The translations under genes and the position numbers were made by a program. From the NCBI RefSeq assembly GCF_000341025.1, contig NZ_ANBF01000203.1, positions 4,214 through 37,445 on the forward strand: 33,232 bases of DNA. Direction: 5' to 3'. Positions 15,493 to 22,439 of this stretch are shown in pieces. The first letter of the stretch is position 1; each line of letters begins with the position of its first letter. The notes below the pieces were generated by a model. The model did not search any database, was not told the origin of the DNA, and worked only from the letters and a program-made list of their open reading frames with translations. This DNA comes from Nocardiopsis salina YIM 90010 (GTDB lineage Bacteria; Actinomycetota; Actinomycetes; Streptosporangiales; Streptosporangiaceae).

Positions 15493-16923
15493 GTGACACG
15501 TCGAGCCAAAATCGTCGCGACCCTCGGTCCTGCAACCTCGAGCCCGGACACGCTCCGGCAGCTCGTCCACGCAGGACTGGACGTCGCCCGCATCAACCTC
15601 AGCCACGGAACCCACGACGACCACCTCGCCGGCCTCGCCAACCTCCGAGCAGCCGCCGAGGCCGAACGCCGCCCCGTCGGCGTACTCGCCGACCTCCAAG
15701 GCCCCAAGATCCGCGTCGGGACCTTCCCCGACGGGCCCATCGAACTCGACGAGGGCGACGAGTTCACCATCACCACCGAAGACGTCCCCGGCGACCGGAA
15801 CCGCGTCTCCACCACCTACGAAGGACTCCCCGGAGACGTCCGCCCCGGCGACCGCGTCCTCATCGACGACGGCCGGGTCGTCCTCGAATGCACCAAGACC
15901 ACCAGCACCGACGTCCACACACGCGTCATCTTCGGCGGCCCCGTCTCCAACCACAAGGGGCTCAACCTCCCCGGGGTTGCCGTCAGCGTCCCCGCACTCA
16001 CCGACAAGGACGAGGACGACCTCCGCTGGGCCCTGCGCCAAGGCGTCGACATCGTCGCCCTCTCCTTCGTGCGCAGCCCCGCGGACGCCGAAGAATGCCA
16101 CCGGATCATGGACGAAGAGGGGGTTACCGTCCCCCTCATCGCCAAGATCGAAAAACCCCAAGCCGTCGAACGCCTCCACGACATCATCGAGGTCTTCGAC
16201 GGCGTCATGGTCGCCCGCGGTGACCTCGGCGTCGAGCTTCCCCTCGAGAACGTCCCCATGGTGCAGAAGCGCGCCATCGAACGCTGCCGCGACAAGGCCA
16301 AACCGGTCATCGTCGCCACGCAGATGCTCGAATCCATGATCTCGGCACCCCGACCCACCCGCGCCGAAGCCTCCGACGTCGCCAACGCTGTGCTCGACGG
16401 CGCCGACGCCGTCATGCTCTCCGGCGAGACCAGTATCGGCCAGTACCCCGTCGACACCGTCGAAACCATGGCCCGAATCGTCGGAGCGGCCGAACAGGAG
16501 TCCCTCCGGGCCTCCCACATGCTCAACCGCGTCCCGGAGACCACCGGCGGCGCCATCGCCCGCGCTGCCGCCGAGATCGGCGCGACCGTCGGAGCACGCG
16601 CACTCGTCGCCTTCACCATGTCCGGTGAGACCGCACGACGCCTGGCCCGCTACCGCTCACCCATCCCGCTCATGGCCTTCACGACCGAAAGCCTCACCCG
16701 CGGACGCCTGTCGCTCACCTGGGGCACCGAGACCAACCTCGTCCCCTGGGTCGACAACACCGACGACATGGTCCGCCAGGTCGAACACGAACTACTGCAA
16801 CACACCGACTACAACCGCGGCGACAAGATCGTCATCGTCGCAGGAAGCCCGCCCGGCACCACCGGATCCACCAACTCCCTGCGTGTACACCGCCTCGGAG
16901 ACGCCGTCGCCCTGAACCCGTAG
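15493..16923 (+). CDS. pyk: Pyruvate kinase
   Basis: Pyruvate kinase converts phosphoenolpyruvate and ADP to pyruvate and ATP. Start GTG 15493 gives MTRRAKIVATLGPA, aligned with the usual beginning of the family and 476 residues, the normal length; GTG 15484 would add three residues and overlap the -10 box. Visible motifs are the substrate-binding RINLSHG (about 33-39), LQGPKIRVG, the catalytic-lysine segment IAKIEKPQAVE, MVARGDLGVELP, and ATQMLESMI with PTRAEASDVANAV. The C-terminal allosteric domain contains AFTMSGETARRLARYR. Product and reaction are secure. The DasR-like operator suggests control by amino-sugar availability, which would tie PEP use to the PTS. It ends at the convergent terminator 16957-17024. 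Confidence 0.97.
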   Translation: MTRRAKIVATLGPATSSPDTLRQLVHAGLDVARINLSHGTHDDHLAGLANLRAAAEAERRPVGVLADLQGPKIRVGTFPDGPIELDEGDEFTITTEDVPGDRNRVSTTYEGLPGDVRPGDRVLIDDGRVVLECTKTTSTDVHTRVIFGGPVSNHKGLNLPGVAVSVPALTDKDEDDLRWALRQGVDIVALSFVRSPADAEECHRIMDEEGVTVPLIAKIEKPQAVERLHDIIEVFDGVMVARGDLGVELPLENVPMVQKRAIERCRDKAKPVIVATQMLESMISAPRPTRAEASDVANAVLDGADAVMLSGETSIGQYPVDTVETMARIVGAAEQESLRASHMLNRVPETTGGAIARAAAEIGATVGARALVAFTMSGETARRLARYRSPIPLMAFTTESLTRGRLSLTWGTETNLVPWVDNTDDMVRQVEHELLQHTDYNRGDKIVIVAGSPPGTTGSTNSLRVHRLGDAVALNP

Positions 16924-16956
16924 AACCAGAACCCGACCGCACCCGGCGGAGCGACG

Positions 16957-17024
16957 TGTCGCATCGGGACCGGCCCGGGAACGGCGCACCACGCGCCCGA
17001 CCCCGGCCGGGCCCGGGTGCGACA
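16957..17024. terminator. Bidirectional terminator between convergent genes
   Basis: An imperfect long inverted repeat: TGTCGCATCGGGACCGGCC region (16957-16976) against a right arm ending GGGTGCGACA (17005-17024). The loop is 28 bases. It lies between the pyk stop (16923) and the end of the minus-strand gene (17047), so it could serve both. Confidence 0.5.
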
Positions 17025-17046
17025 CCCGGCGCGGCAGGGTCCGGCC

Positions 17047-18027
17047 TCACTCCGAGGCCCGCACCTCATCACCCGCCGGCGCGCCCTTGCCGCCCTGCTC
17101 CGGCATCACCCGATCCAACGGCATGTCCCACGGCAACAGGTTCCACGGACTCGCCGGATCCTCGGTCAACAACCCCAACGCCGTCCAGATCCGGTCCTGC
17201 CCCGAGTACTCGCCCAACATCCCCTTGCTCGGCCACAGCAGGTACCCCGCATGGAACGCCGCAGCCAACTGCGTCCACGACGAATAGCGGCGCTGCAGAT
17301 CCGACGCCACCCGACGCAGCATCGTCTGCGTCTCCGCCGGGCTCAACCAGTCCAGGCTCGCGCCCCCGCACACCAAACGGATCACGTGCACCGACTTCCA
17401 CCACTGGTACGCACCGATGATCACGGTCTCGTGGTCCTCGTCCGCGCGCACCACCGAACGCAGACGGCGCACCTGCTCCTCACTCAACAACACGTGCGTA
17501 CCGGTGTCCGCACCGCCCTGCTCACGCGGAAGACGCGACTTCGCCGTCCCCGCACGCAGGTCCACCACAAGATCGAGCGTCGGACCCCGGTGCAGCTCCT
17601 CGTGCAGGCCCTCCACCGTCGCCCGCAACGACTCCAGGCCCGTCACACCCCACTGCTCCTCCAGCACCCTCCGGTACCGGCGCCGCAACGAGGGACGCGC
17701 AACCACGTCCCAGGGCTCGGCCAACGCCACCCGGAACGGCGCAGCCACCGCCGCAGCCCAACGCTGCGTGCTCAGCGGGGCCTCGGGATCCTTCGTGCGG
17801 ACCGCGGGCGACTCGCGTGCACCGATCACCAACTCCGCGAAGGAACCGGCCGCCAACACCGTCACCGGCAGGAACGACCACCCCGGCAGACTCAGCGCGA
17901 CCAGGAGCACCACAAGGAACGCGACGGGCGTCCACAACCAGGGCTGGCGGCGGCGCGAGCCCCAGGCGACCACGACCCAGGCGCCAATCACCAGTGCGCC
18001 GACGACCCCGGCGACCACGGTCAGCAC
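17047..18027 (-). CDS. Membrane-anchored protein of unknown function, possibly DUF1266-related
   Basis: GTG 18027 is preceded by GAGAGGAG on the minus strand. The 326-residue product begins with two closely spaced transmembrane helices (about 3-23 and 32-62, with SRRRQPW between), then a soluble domain. That domain has an ATVEGLHEEL region, a WWKSVHVIRLVCGGASLDWLS segment, an aromatic AFHAGYLLWPSKGM and SPWNLLPWDMPLDR near the end. The SPW-x-LPWD ending and the HAGYLLW segment remind me of DUF1266 proteins, but this is a recollection only. The gene is isolated, convergent with pyk. No catalytic residues are recognisable. Confidence 0.8.
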   Translation of the reverse strand: MLTVVAGVVGALVIGAWVVVAWGSRRRQPWLWTPVAFLVVLLVALSLPGWSFLPVTVLAAGSFAELVIGARESPAVRTKDPEAPLSTQRWAAAVAAPFRVALAEPWDVVARPSLRRRYRRVLEEQWGVTGLESLRATVEGLHEELHRGPTLDLVVDLRAGTAKSRLPREQGGADTGTHVLLSEEQVRRLRSVVRADEDHETVIIGAYQWWKSVHVIRLVCGGASLDWLSPAETQTMLRRVASDLQRRYSSWTQLAAAFHAGYLLWPSKGMLGEYSGQDRIWTALGLLTEDPASPWNLLPWDMPLDRVMPEQGGKGAPAGDEVRASE

Positions 18028-18238
18028 CCGTCGCTCCTCTCACGTGCTCGGCGTCGGTTACGCCATCAAGGATCGACGACGCCGACTCTCCTGCGCGACC
18101 GAACTCACGGGTTGTGTTCAGGTTGTGGCCGTGATGTAACCGGTCCCGTCCTCGTTCGTCCGCAGTAAAGGACAAAGGACCTGTTCGGGGTGGAAGTGGG
18201 CCGGTAATCACGAAGGTTTCGGCCCTCCTCTACACGAG

Positions 18239-18260
18239 CGCGCCCGCCCGCGGGGGCGCG
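18239..18260 (-). terminator. Hairpin downstream of the small minus-strand ORF
   Basis: CGCGCCC (18239-18245) and GGGCGCG (18254-18260) flank an 8-base loop, 39 bases beyond the stop of the ORF at 18299-18634. There is no T run. Confidence 0.45.
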
Positions 18261-18298
18261 TGGGACCGGCGTGAGCGGGGGAGACGGGGGGCGAGGTC

Positions 18299-18634
18299 TC
18301 AGAACTCGGGGCCCACGAAGGCGTCCATGCGCGCCACGGCGGAACTGCGGGAGATGGAGACGATGTAGGCGTTATGGACCGGCTCCCGTTCGCCCACGTG
18401 CAGTTTCCATTCGATGTTCCTCGGGTCCAGAGCCCGGAGGAGGGTGTCGACCATGCCCGTCGAGGTGTTGACGAACTGGTACCGCGGATACTCGTGGTAC
18501 TTGTAGTGCGTCACCTCGCCGGAACGCCGCTTCTTGCGTATGCGGTCGATGAGCCGGCATCCGTCGGAGTGGATGAGCCCTCGCTTGGGGGTGGGCGCGT
18601 CGACGATGATGCTGCGTGAGTACATGCGGTGCAT
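18299..18634 (-). CDS. Small hypothetical protein next to the tRNA gene
   Basis: A 111-residue frame with balanced amino-acid composition and lower GC than its neighbours, which favours a real gene over a shadow. It has a basic N-terminal half (KRGLIHSD, IRKKRRSGEV), a Tyr-rich centre (YKYHEYPRYQF) and a C-terminal half with NIEWKLHVGEREPVHNAYIVSISRSS. No signal peptide or membrane helix is seen. A second Met, three residues in (18625), is an alternative start; neither has a good ribosome-binding site. It lies beyond the terminator of the tRNA on the same strand and has its own downstream hairpin. I do not recognise it. The lower GC and position beside a tRNA could indicate transfer, though no integrase or direct repeat is seen. 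Confidence 0.5.
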   Translation of the reverse strand: MHRMYSRSIIVDAPTPKRGLIHSDGCRLIDRIRKKRRSGEVTHYKYHEYPRYQFVNTSTGMVDTLLRALDPRNIEWKLHVGEREPVHNAYIVSISRSSAVARMDAFVGPEF

Positions 18635-18681
18635 GCTTGCTCACGCTTCGGACATTTTCCGGCTATGGGTGCCTTGAACAG

Positions 18682-18709
18682 CAAAAAGGCCACCCGCGAT
18701 GGGTGGCCT
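18682..18709 (-). terminator. Intrinsic terminator of the tRNA gene
   Basis: On the minus strand, AGGCCACCC, a 5-base loop and GGGTGGCCT are followed by TTTT (18683-18686). The perfect 9-base stem with T tract is a classic rho-independent terminator, 4 bases from the tRNA 3' end. Confidence 0.85.
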
Positions 18710-18712
18710 GAG

Positions 18713-18786
18713 TACCCCGGGTGGGATTCGAACCCACACTTTGCAGGACTTGAATCTGCTTCCTCTACCTGTTGGGATACCGGGGC
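18713..18786 (-). tRNA. tRNA-Leu(CAA), short variable arm
   Basis: A 74-base cloverleaf on the minus strand. The acceptor GCCCCGG pairs with CCGGGGT (first pair G-U) and the discriminator is A. The D arm has a 3-base stem, TCC/GGA, with a CAACAGGTAGA loop. The anticodon stem GCAGA/CCTGC has one A-C mismatch next to the loop TTCAAGT, giving anticodon CAA (complement of 18750-18752). The variable loop is AAAGT and the T arm is GTGGG-TTCGAAT-CCCAC. Anticodon CAA reads UUG (Leu), and A73 suits LeuRS, but normal bacterial tRNA-Leu has a long variable arm, which is absent here. CCA is not encoded. I recall similar short CAA tRNAs in streptomycetes, so it may be a conserved variant. Confidence 0.85.
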
Positions 18787-18901
18787 GTCAAGTCTTCTCT
18801 CGACTTTTTTCGGTTGTCGGTGCGGCGCCGTGCGGCCAACAGTGTAGTCACGATTGCCGCGCTTTGCCGGGGCCAACGCACAGCATACTAGCGGATCTCG
18901 G

Positions 18902-18907
18902 TAACCT
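18902..18907 (+). promoter_or_regulatory. -10-like box of pdtaR (possible leaderless start)
   Basis: TAACCT (18902-18907) lies 7 bases before GTG 18915, the same spacing as at pyk. No convincing -35 or ribosome-binding site is visible. CATACT at 18884-18889 is an alternative -10. Confidence 0.35.
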
Positions 18908-18914
18908 CGAATGC

Positions 18915-19505
18915 GTGACGAGGACGCAGAGCCGTGTGGTGATCGCGGAAGACGAGGCCCTGATCCGCCTGGATCTCAAGGAGATGCTGGAAGAGGACGG
19001 CTACACCGTCGTCGGCGAGGCCGGTGACGGCGAGGCCGCCATCCGGCTTGCCCGGGAGGTCGAGCCCGACCTGGTGATCACCGACATCAAGATGCCGGTG
19101 CTCGACGGCCTCTCGGCCGCCGAGACCATCGCGGGCGAACGCATCGCCCCCGTGGTGATCCTGACGGCCTTCTCCCAGCGCGAGCTGGTGGAGCGGGCCC
19201 GGGAGGCCGGGGCGATGGCCTACCTGGTCAAGCCGTTCAACAAGACCGATCTGGTGCCGGCCATCGAGATGGCCACCTCCAGGTACGCCGAACTGGCGGC
19301 CCTGGAGGCCGAGGTCGGCAGCCTCCAGGAGAGGCTGGAGACCCGGAAGCTGGTCGAGCAGGCCAAGGGGTTGCTGCAGAGCCGACACGGCATGAGCGAG
19401 CCCGAGGCCTTCCGCTGGATCCAGAAGAACTCCATGGACAAGCGGCTGACCATGCGCAAGGTCGCCGAGACCGTGGTGGAGGCGCTCGGCGGCCAGCAGT
19501 CCTGA
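18915..19505 (+). CDS. pdtaR: ANTAR-domain response regulator PdtaR
   Basis: The 196-residue product has a receiver domain with acidic pocket E12-D13, phosphoacceptor Asp57 (VITDIKMP), Thr84 (ILTAFS) and Lys106 (YLVKPF). A coiled linker (about 124-142) leads to a C-terminal ANTAR domain with LVEQAKGLLQSRHGMSEPEAFRWIQ. ANTAR domains bind paired hairpins in mRNA and prevent transcription termination. The sequence closely resembles Mycobacterium tuberculosis Rv1626 (PdtaR), whose kinase PdtaS is encoded elsewhere; from memory, pykA, polA and rpsA are also near it there. No kinase gene lies in this window. GTG 18915 is chosen because it gives the usual VTRTQSRVVIAEDE beginning; the open frame upstream reads through the tRNA. 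A strong hairpin follows it. Confidence 0.95.
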   Translation: MTRTQSRVVIAEDEALIRLDLKEMLEEDGYTVVGEAGDGEAAIRLAREVEPDLVITDIKMPVLDGLSAAETIAGERIAPVVILTAFSQRELVERAREAGAMAYLVKPFNKTDLVPAIEMATSRYAELAALEAEVGSLQERLETRKLVEQAKGLLQSRHGMSEPEAFRWIQKNSMDKRLTMRKVAETVVEALGGQQS

Positions 19506-19538
19506 CCGTAGAACGAAGACCCGCGCACGATCTGCTCG

Positions 19539-19572
19539 AGGGGCCGTCCCGATCCGTCGGGGCGGCCCCTCC
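19539..19572 (+). terminator. Terminator after pdtaR
   Basis: GAGGGGCCG (19539-19547) pairs with CGGCCCCTC (19564-19572), and CCCGA (19549-19553) with TCGGG (19558-19562), giving an almost continuous 14-base stem around a 4-base loop. It begins 33 bases after the stop codon. Confidence 0.75.
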
Positions 19573-19732
19573 GCCGTGTCCGGGGGTGGTCGGAGTGGCG
19601 TCCGGAGGGCTGTCTCAGAGATGACGTCCGGTCGCTCACGGCGTCCGCAGGCGCACAGTTCGTCAGGTCGGTCCGGATACGGCGAGACAGGTGTTCAAGA
19701 TCGGAACGGGTCGGGTGGCGGCTCTGTCTCGT

Positions 19733-19747
19733 TTGCGCACAATGCAA
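19733..19747. promoter_or_regulatory. Possible dyad operator upstream of livH
   Basis: TTGC-N7-GCAA forms a 15-base dyad about 65 bases upstream of the predicted transcription start. Its length and A/T-flanked form resemble Lrp/AsnC-type sites, which often control branched-chain amino-acid genes. This is an analogy only. Confidence 0.25.
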
Positions 19748-19777
19748 TGACGGTTGGGTCACGTGGCTTAAGTGGGG

Positions 19778-19807
19778 CTGAACGTCCGTACTGAACCGGG
19801 CTAAACT
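19778..19807 (+). promoter_or_regulatory. Promoter of the livHMGF operon
   Basis: CTGAAC (19778-19783), an 18-base spacer and TAAACT (19802-19807) form a plausible sigma-70-type promoter. The start site would be near 19814. CTTAAG (19767-19772) lies just upstream. Confidence 0.45.
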
Positions 19808-19836
19808 CGCCGCACCGAACAGCAAGGATCAAGGCG

Positions 19837-19856
19837 CCCGGATACCCCTATTCGGG
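19837..19856 (+). promoter_or_regulatory. Hairpin in the livH leader
   Basis: CCCGGATA (19837-19844) pairs with TATTCGGG (19849-19856), with one G-U pair and a CCCC loop. It ends 20 bases before the AAGGAG ribosome-binding site, so it could affect transcription or translation. It lacks the six-base loop expected of an ANTAR target. Confidence 0.35.
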
Positions 19857-19886
19857 ACGTTTCCCCCAGACGCGCAAGGAGCGTGC

Positions 19887-21437
19887 GTGCGCACACGCCT
19901 CGTGACCGTGCTGCTCGCCCTGATCACCGCCTTCGTGGTGGTTCCGGGGCCGGCGGCGACGGCGGACGAACAGGGCGGTGAATCGCTCACAGGCCAGATC
20001 GGGCAACCGGACGACCGTTCGCAGGGTGTCGAAGGCATCCGCATCACGGTTTCCGACGGTGACGACGAGGTCGGAGCGGATGAGACCGACCCTGATGGAA
20101 ATTGGGAGGTGGAGGTTCCCGGACCGGGCACCTACCACCTCGAGGTCGACCAGGCGTCCGTGCCCGGCGAGTACGAACTGCGCGAGACGCCGCTCGTGAC
20201 CGAGGGCACCGTGGAGGTCGAGTCGGGAGACAACCAGACCCTGATCATCGCCCTGATCGAGGCGGGTGAGGACCAGCAGGAGGATTCCTCGCCCTCGCCG
20301 GAGGAGGACACGAGCGAGGAAGAGGACGCCGCCGCCGACGGGGAGGGCATCGAGGTCGAGGGCGTTTCCGGCGGCTTCGGTGACCGCTTGGCCCAGATCG
20401 CCGCAGCGGGTGTGCTCTTCGGCCTGGTCATCGCGGTCTCGGCGATCGGCCTCTCGCTGATCTTCGGCACGACCAAGCTCATCAACTTCGCGCACGGCGA
20501 CATGGTCACCTTCGGCGCGATGATGGCGCTGCTCTTCAGCACCGGCGCGGCCGGATTGGGTAACTCGCTGCTGGCGATCTTCGCCGGTCTGGGCGGTGCG
20601 ATCCTGCTGGGAGCGCTGTTGGAGGGCAAGGTCCGTGCGGTGCCGTTGATCGTGGTCCAGTGGACGGCGGTCTTCGGCGGTATCGCCCTGGCCACGGCGA
20701 TGGGTGTTGCCGGCGACTCGATCGAGTGGCAGGTGCCGTTGTGGGCCTCGGCGGGGATCGCCGTGGCCATGGGTGCGGTCCTGGGCGGGACGATGGAGCG
20801 CTATCTGTGGCGCCCGTTGCGGCGCAGGAATGTGGCGCTGATCCAGATGTTCATCGTCTCGATCGGTCTGGCGCTGGTGCTGCGGCACGTGATCCTGGTT
20901 CTGTTCAGTGCGAACAGGACGCGGTACTCGGGTTACCAGGTGCAGGAGATGGTGCACTTCGGTCCCGTCTCGTTGCCGCCGCGCGACCTGGTGATCATGG
21001 GCGTTGCAGTGCTGGTGCTGGTGCTGGTGGCGTGCCTGCTTCAGTTCACGCGCGTCGGCAAGGCGATGCGTGCTGTCTCCGACAACCGTGATCTGGCCGA
21101 GTCGTCCGGTATCGACGTGGACCGGGTGACGCTCTACGTGTGGTTCCTGGGTGGCGGACTGGCGTCGCTGGGCGGTGTGCTCTTCGGCCTGAACCAGGTC
21201 GTCGACTACGAGATGGGCTTCCGCCTGCTGCTGATGATGTTCGCCGCCGTGATCCTCGGTGGTCTGGGCACGGCGTACGGGGCGATGGTCGGGGGTCTGG
21301 CCGTCGGCCTGGTGTCGATGTTGTCCACCCTGTGGTTCCCGGCCCAGCTGATGGAGGCCTGGGCGCTGGCATTGATGATCCTGATGCTGCTGGTCAGGCC
21401 GCAGGGTCTGCTCGGTCGGCGCGAACGGGTCGGCTAG
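19887..21437 (+). CDS. livH: Branched-chain amino acid ABC transporter permease LivH with secreted N-terminal domain
   Basis: LivH is one of the two permeases of the high-affinity Leu/Ile/Val importer. GTG 19887 follows AAGGAG at a 5-base spacing. The 516-residue protein starts with a signal peptide (TRLVTVLLALITAFVVVPGPAATA). Next is an external beta-rich domain of about 80 residues resembling carboxypeptidase-regulatory or CNA-B folds (TDPDGNWEVEVPGPGTYHLEVD), then an acidic linker (about 130-160). The permease core begins near residue 162 and has about eight helices, with GTTKLINFAHGDMVTFGA, a GLGTAYGAMVGG loop and a final LLVRPQGLLGRRE. Ordinary LivH is about 300 residues, so the front 160 are extra. 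livM starts 12 bases downstream. Confidence 0.93.
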   Translation: MRTRLVTVLLALITAFVVVPGPAATADEQGGESLTGQIGQPDDRSQGVEGIRITVSDGDDEVGADETDPDGNWEVEVPGPGTYHLEVDQASVPGEYELRETPLVTEGTVEVESGDNQTLIIALIEAGEDQQEDSSPSPEEDTSEEEDAAADGEGIEVEGVSGGFGDRLAQIAAAGVLFGLVIAVSAIGLSLIFGTTKLINFAHGDMVTFGAMMALLFSTGAAGLGNSLLAIFAGLGGAILLGALLEGKVRAVPLIVVQWTAVFGGIALATAMGVAGDSIEWQVPLWASAGIAVAMGAVLGGTMERYLWRPLRRRNVALIQMFIVSIGLALVLRHVILVLFSANRTRYSGYQVQEMVHFGPVSLPPRDLVIMGVAVLVLVLVACLLQFTRVGKAMRAVSDNRDLAESSGIDVDRVTLYVWFLGGGLASLGGVLFGLNQVVDYEMGFRLLLMMFAAVILGGLGTAYGAMVGGLAVGLVSMLSTLWFPAQLMEAWALALMILMLLVRPQGLLGRRERVG

Positions 21438-21449
21438 GAGAGGTAGACG

Positions 21450-22439
21450 ATGGATATTCTGACGATCCTCGCCGAGTCCGCCCGAACCGCGGTCGGTCCG
21501 ATTGCGGCGATCTATGCATTGGCTGCGGTGGGCCTGAACCTGCATTTCGGGTACACGGGTCTGCTGAACTTCGGTCAGGTCGGGTTCATGCTGGTGGGCG
21601 CGTACGGCGTCGGTATCAGTGTGGCTGTGTTCGACCTTCCGGTGTTGGTCGCGTTCGCTGTGGGCCTGGCGTGTGCCGTGGTTCTGGCGTTGTTGCTCGG
21701 TATTCCGACGCTGCGGTTGCGTGCGGATTATCTGGCGATCAGCACGATCGCGACGGCCGAGGTGTTGCGGTTGGTCTACCGGGCGGGTTTCGCCGAGCCG
21801 TTGACCAACGGTGTGTACGGGCTGCAGAACCTGTCTTCGGGTTTCCGGTCGGTGAATCCGTTCGAGGCCGCGGGCCGGTACGGCTTCGGGGTGTTCAATT
21901 TCAGCGGTAACCACCTGTGGGTCATGGTTGTGACCTGGGGCCTGGTGGGGTTGTTCGCGTTGTTGACGTGGATGTTGATGCACAGTCCATGGGGCCGTGT
22001 CATCAAGGGCATCCGTGAGGACGAGGACGCTGTGCGCAGCCTCGGTAAGAACGTGTTCGCGTACAAGATGCAGGTGCTGGTGCTGGGCGGCATGATCGGT
22101 GCGCTGGCCGGCGCGATGATGGCGGTGCACCAGGCGGCGATCAACCCGGACCAGTTCAAGCCGCAGGTGACGTTCTTCCTGTGGGCCATTCTGCTGTTGG
22201 GCGGTGCGGGCCGTGTGTTGGGCCCGGTCATCGGTTCGGTGGTGTTCTGGTTCCTGATGAGCTTCACGGAAGGCTTCCTGGACGAACTGGACGGTGAGGG
22301 TTATCTGCCGTTCCTGTCGGGTCCGGACTTCGGCGCGATCCAGTTGGCCTTCGTGGGTCTGCTGTTGGTGGTGCTGATCGTCTTCCGGCCGCAGGGTCTC
22401 ATCGGCGACCGCAAGGAGATGCTGATCAATGTCAAGTGA
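21450..22439 (+). CDS. livM: Branched-chain amino acid ABC transporter permease LivM
   Basis: The second permease of the importer, 329 residues of mostly hydrophobic helices. It carries LNLHFGYTGLLNFGQVGFMLVGAYG near the N-terminus and an LGGAGRVLGPVIGS loop. The cytoplasmic coupling region is SPWGRVIKGIREDEDAVRSLGKNVFAYK, where the ATPase docks. It ends in FRPQGLIGDRKE. ATG 21450 has an AGGAGAGG ribosome-binding site and follows livH by 12 bases. The 3' end overlaps livG by 11 bases, so translation is probably coupled. Third codon positions favour G and T. Confidence 0.95.
   Translation: MDILTILAESARTAVGPIAAIYALAAVGLNLHFGYTGLLNFGQVGFMLVGAYGVGISVAVFDLPVLVAFAVGLACAVVLALLLGIPTLRLRADYLAISTIATAEVLRLVYRAGFAEPLTNGVYGLQNLSSGFRSVNPFEAAGRYGFGVFNFSGNHLWVMVVTWGLVGLFALLTWMLMHSPWGRVIKGIREDEDAVRSLGKNVFAYKMQVLVLGGMIGALAGAMMAVHQAAINPDQFKPQVTFFLWAILLLGGAGRVLGPVIGSVVFWFLMSFTEGFLDELDGEGYLPFLSGPDFGAIQLAFVGLLLVVLIVFRPQGLIGDRKEMLINVK

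Larger units (their letters stand above)
19506..19886 (+). other. Intergenic region between pdtaR and livH
   Basis: Contains the pdtaR terminator (19539-19572), a possible operator (19733-19747), a likely promoter (19778-19807) and a livH leader of about 70 bases with a small hairpin (19837-19856). The stretch 19573-19730 shows no gene or motif I can name. Confidence 0.6.
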
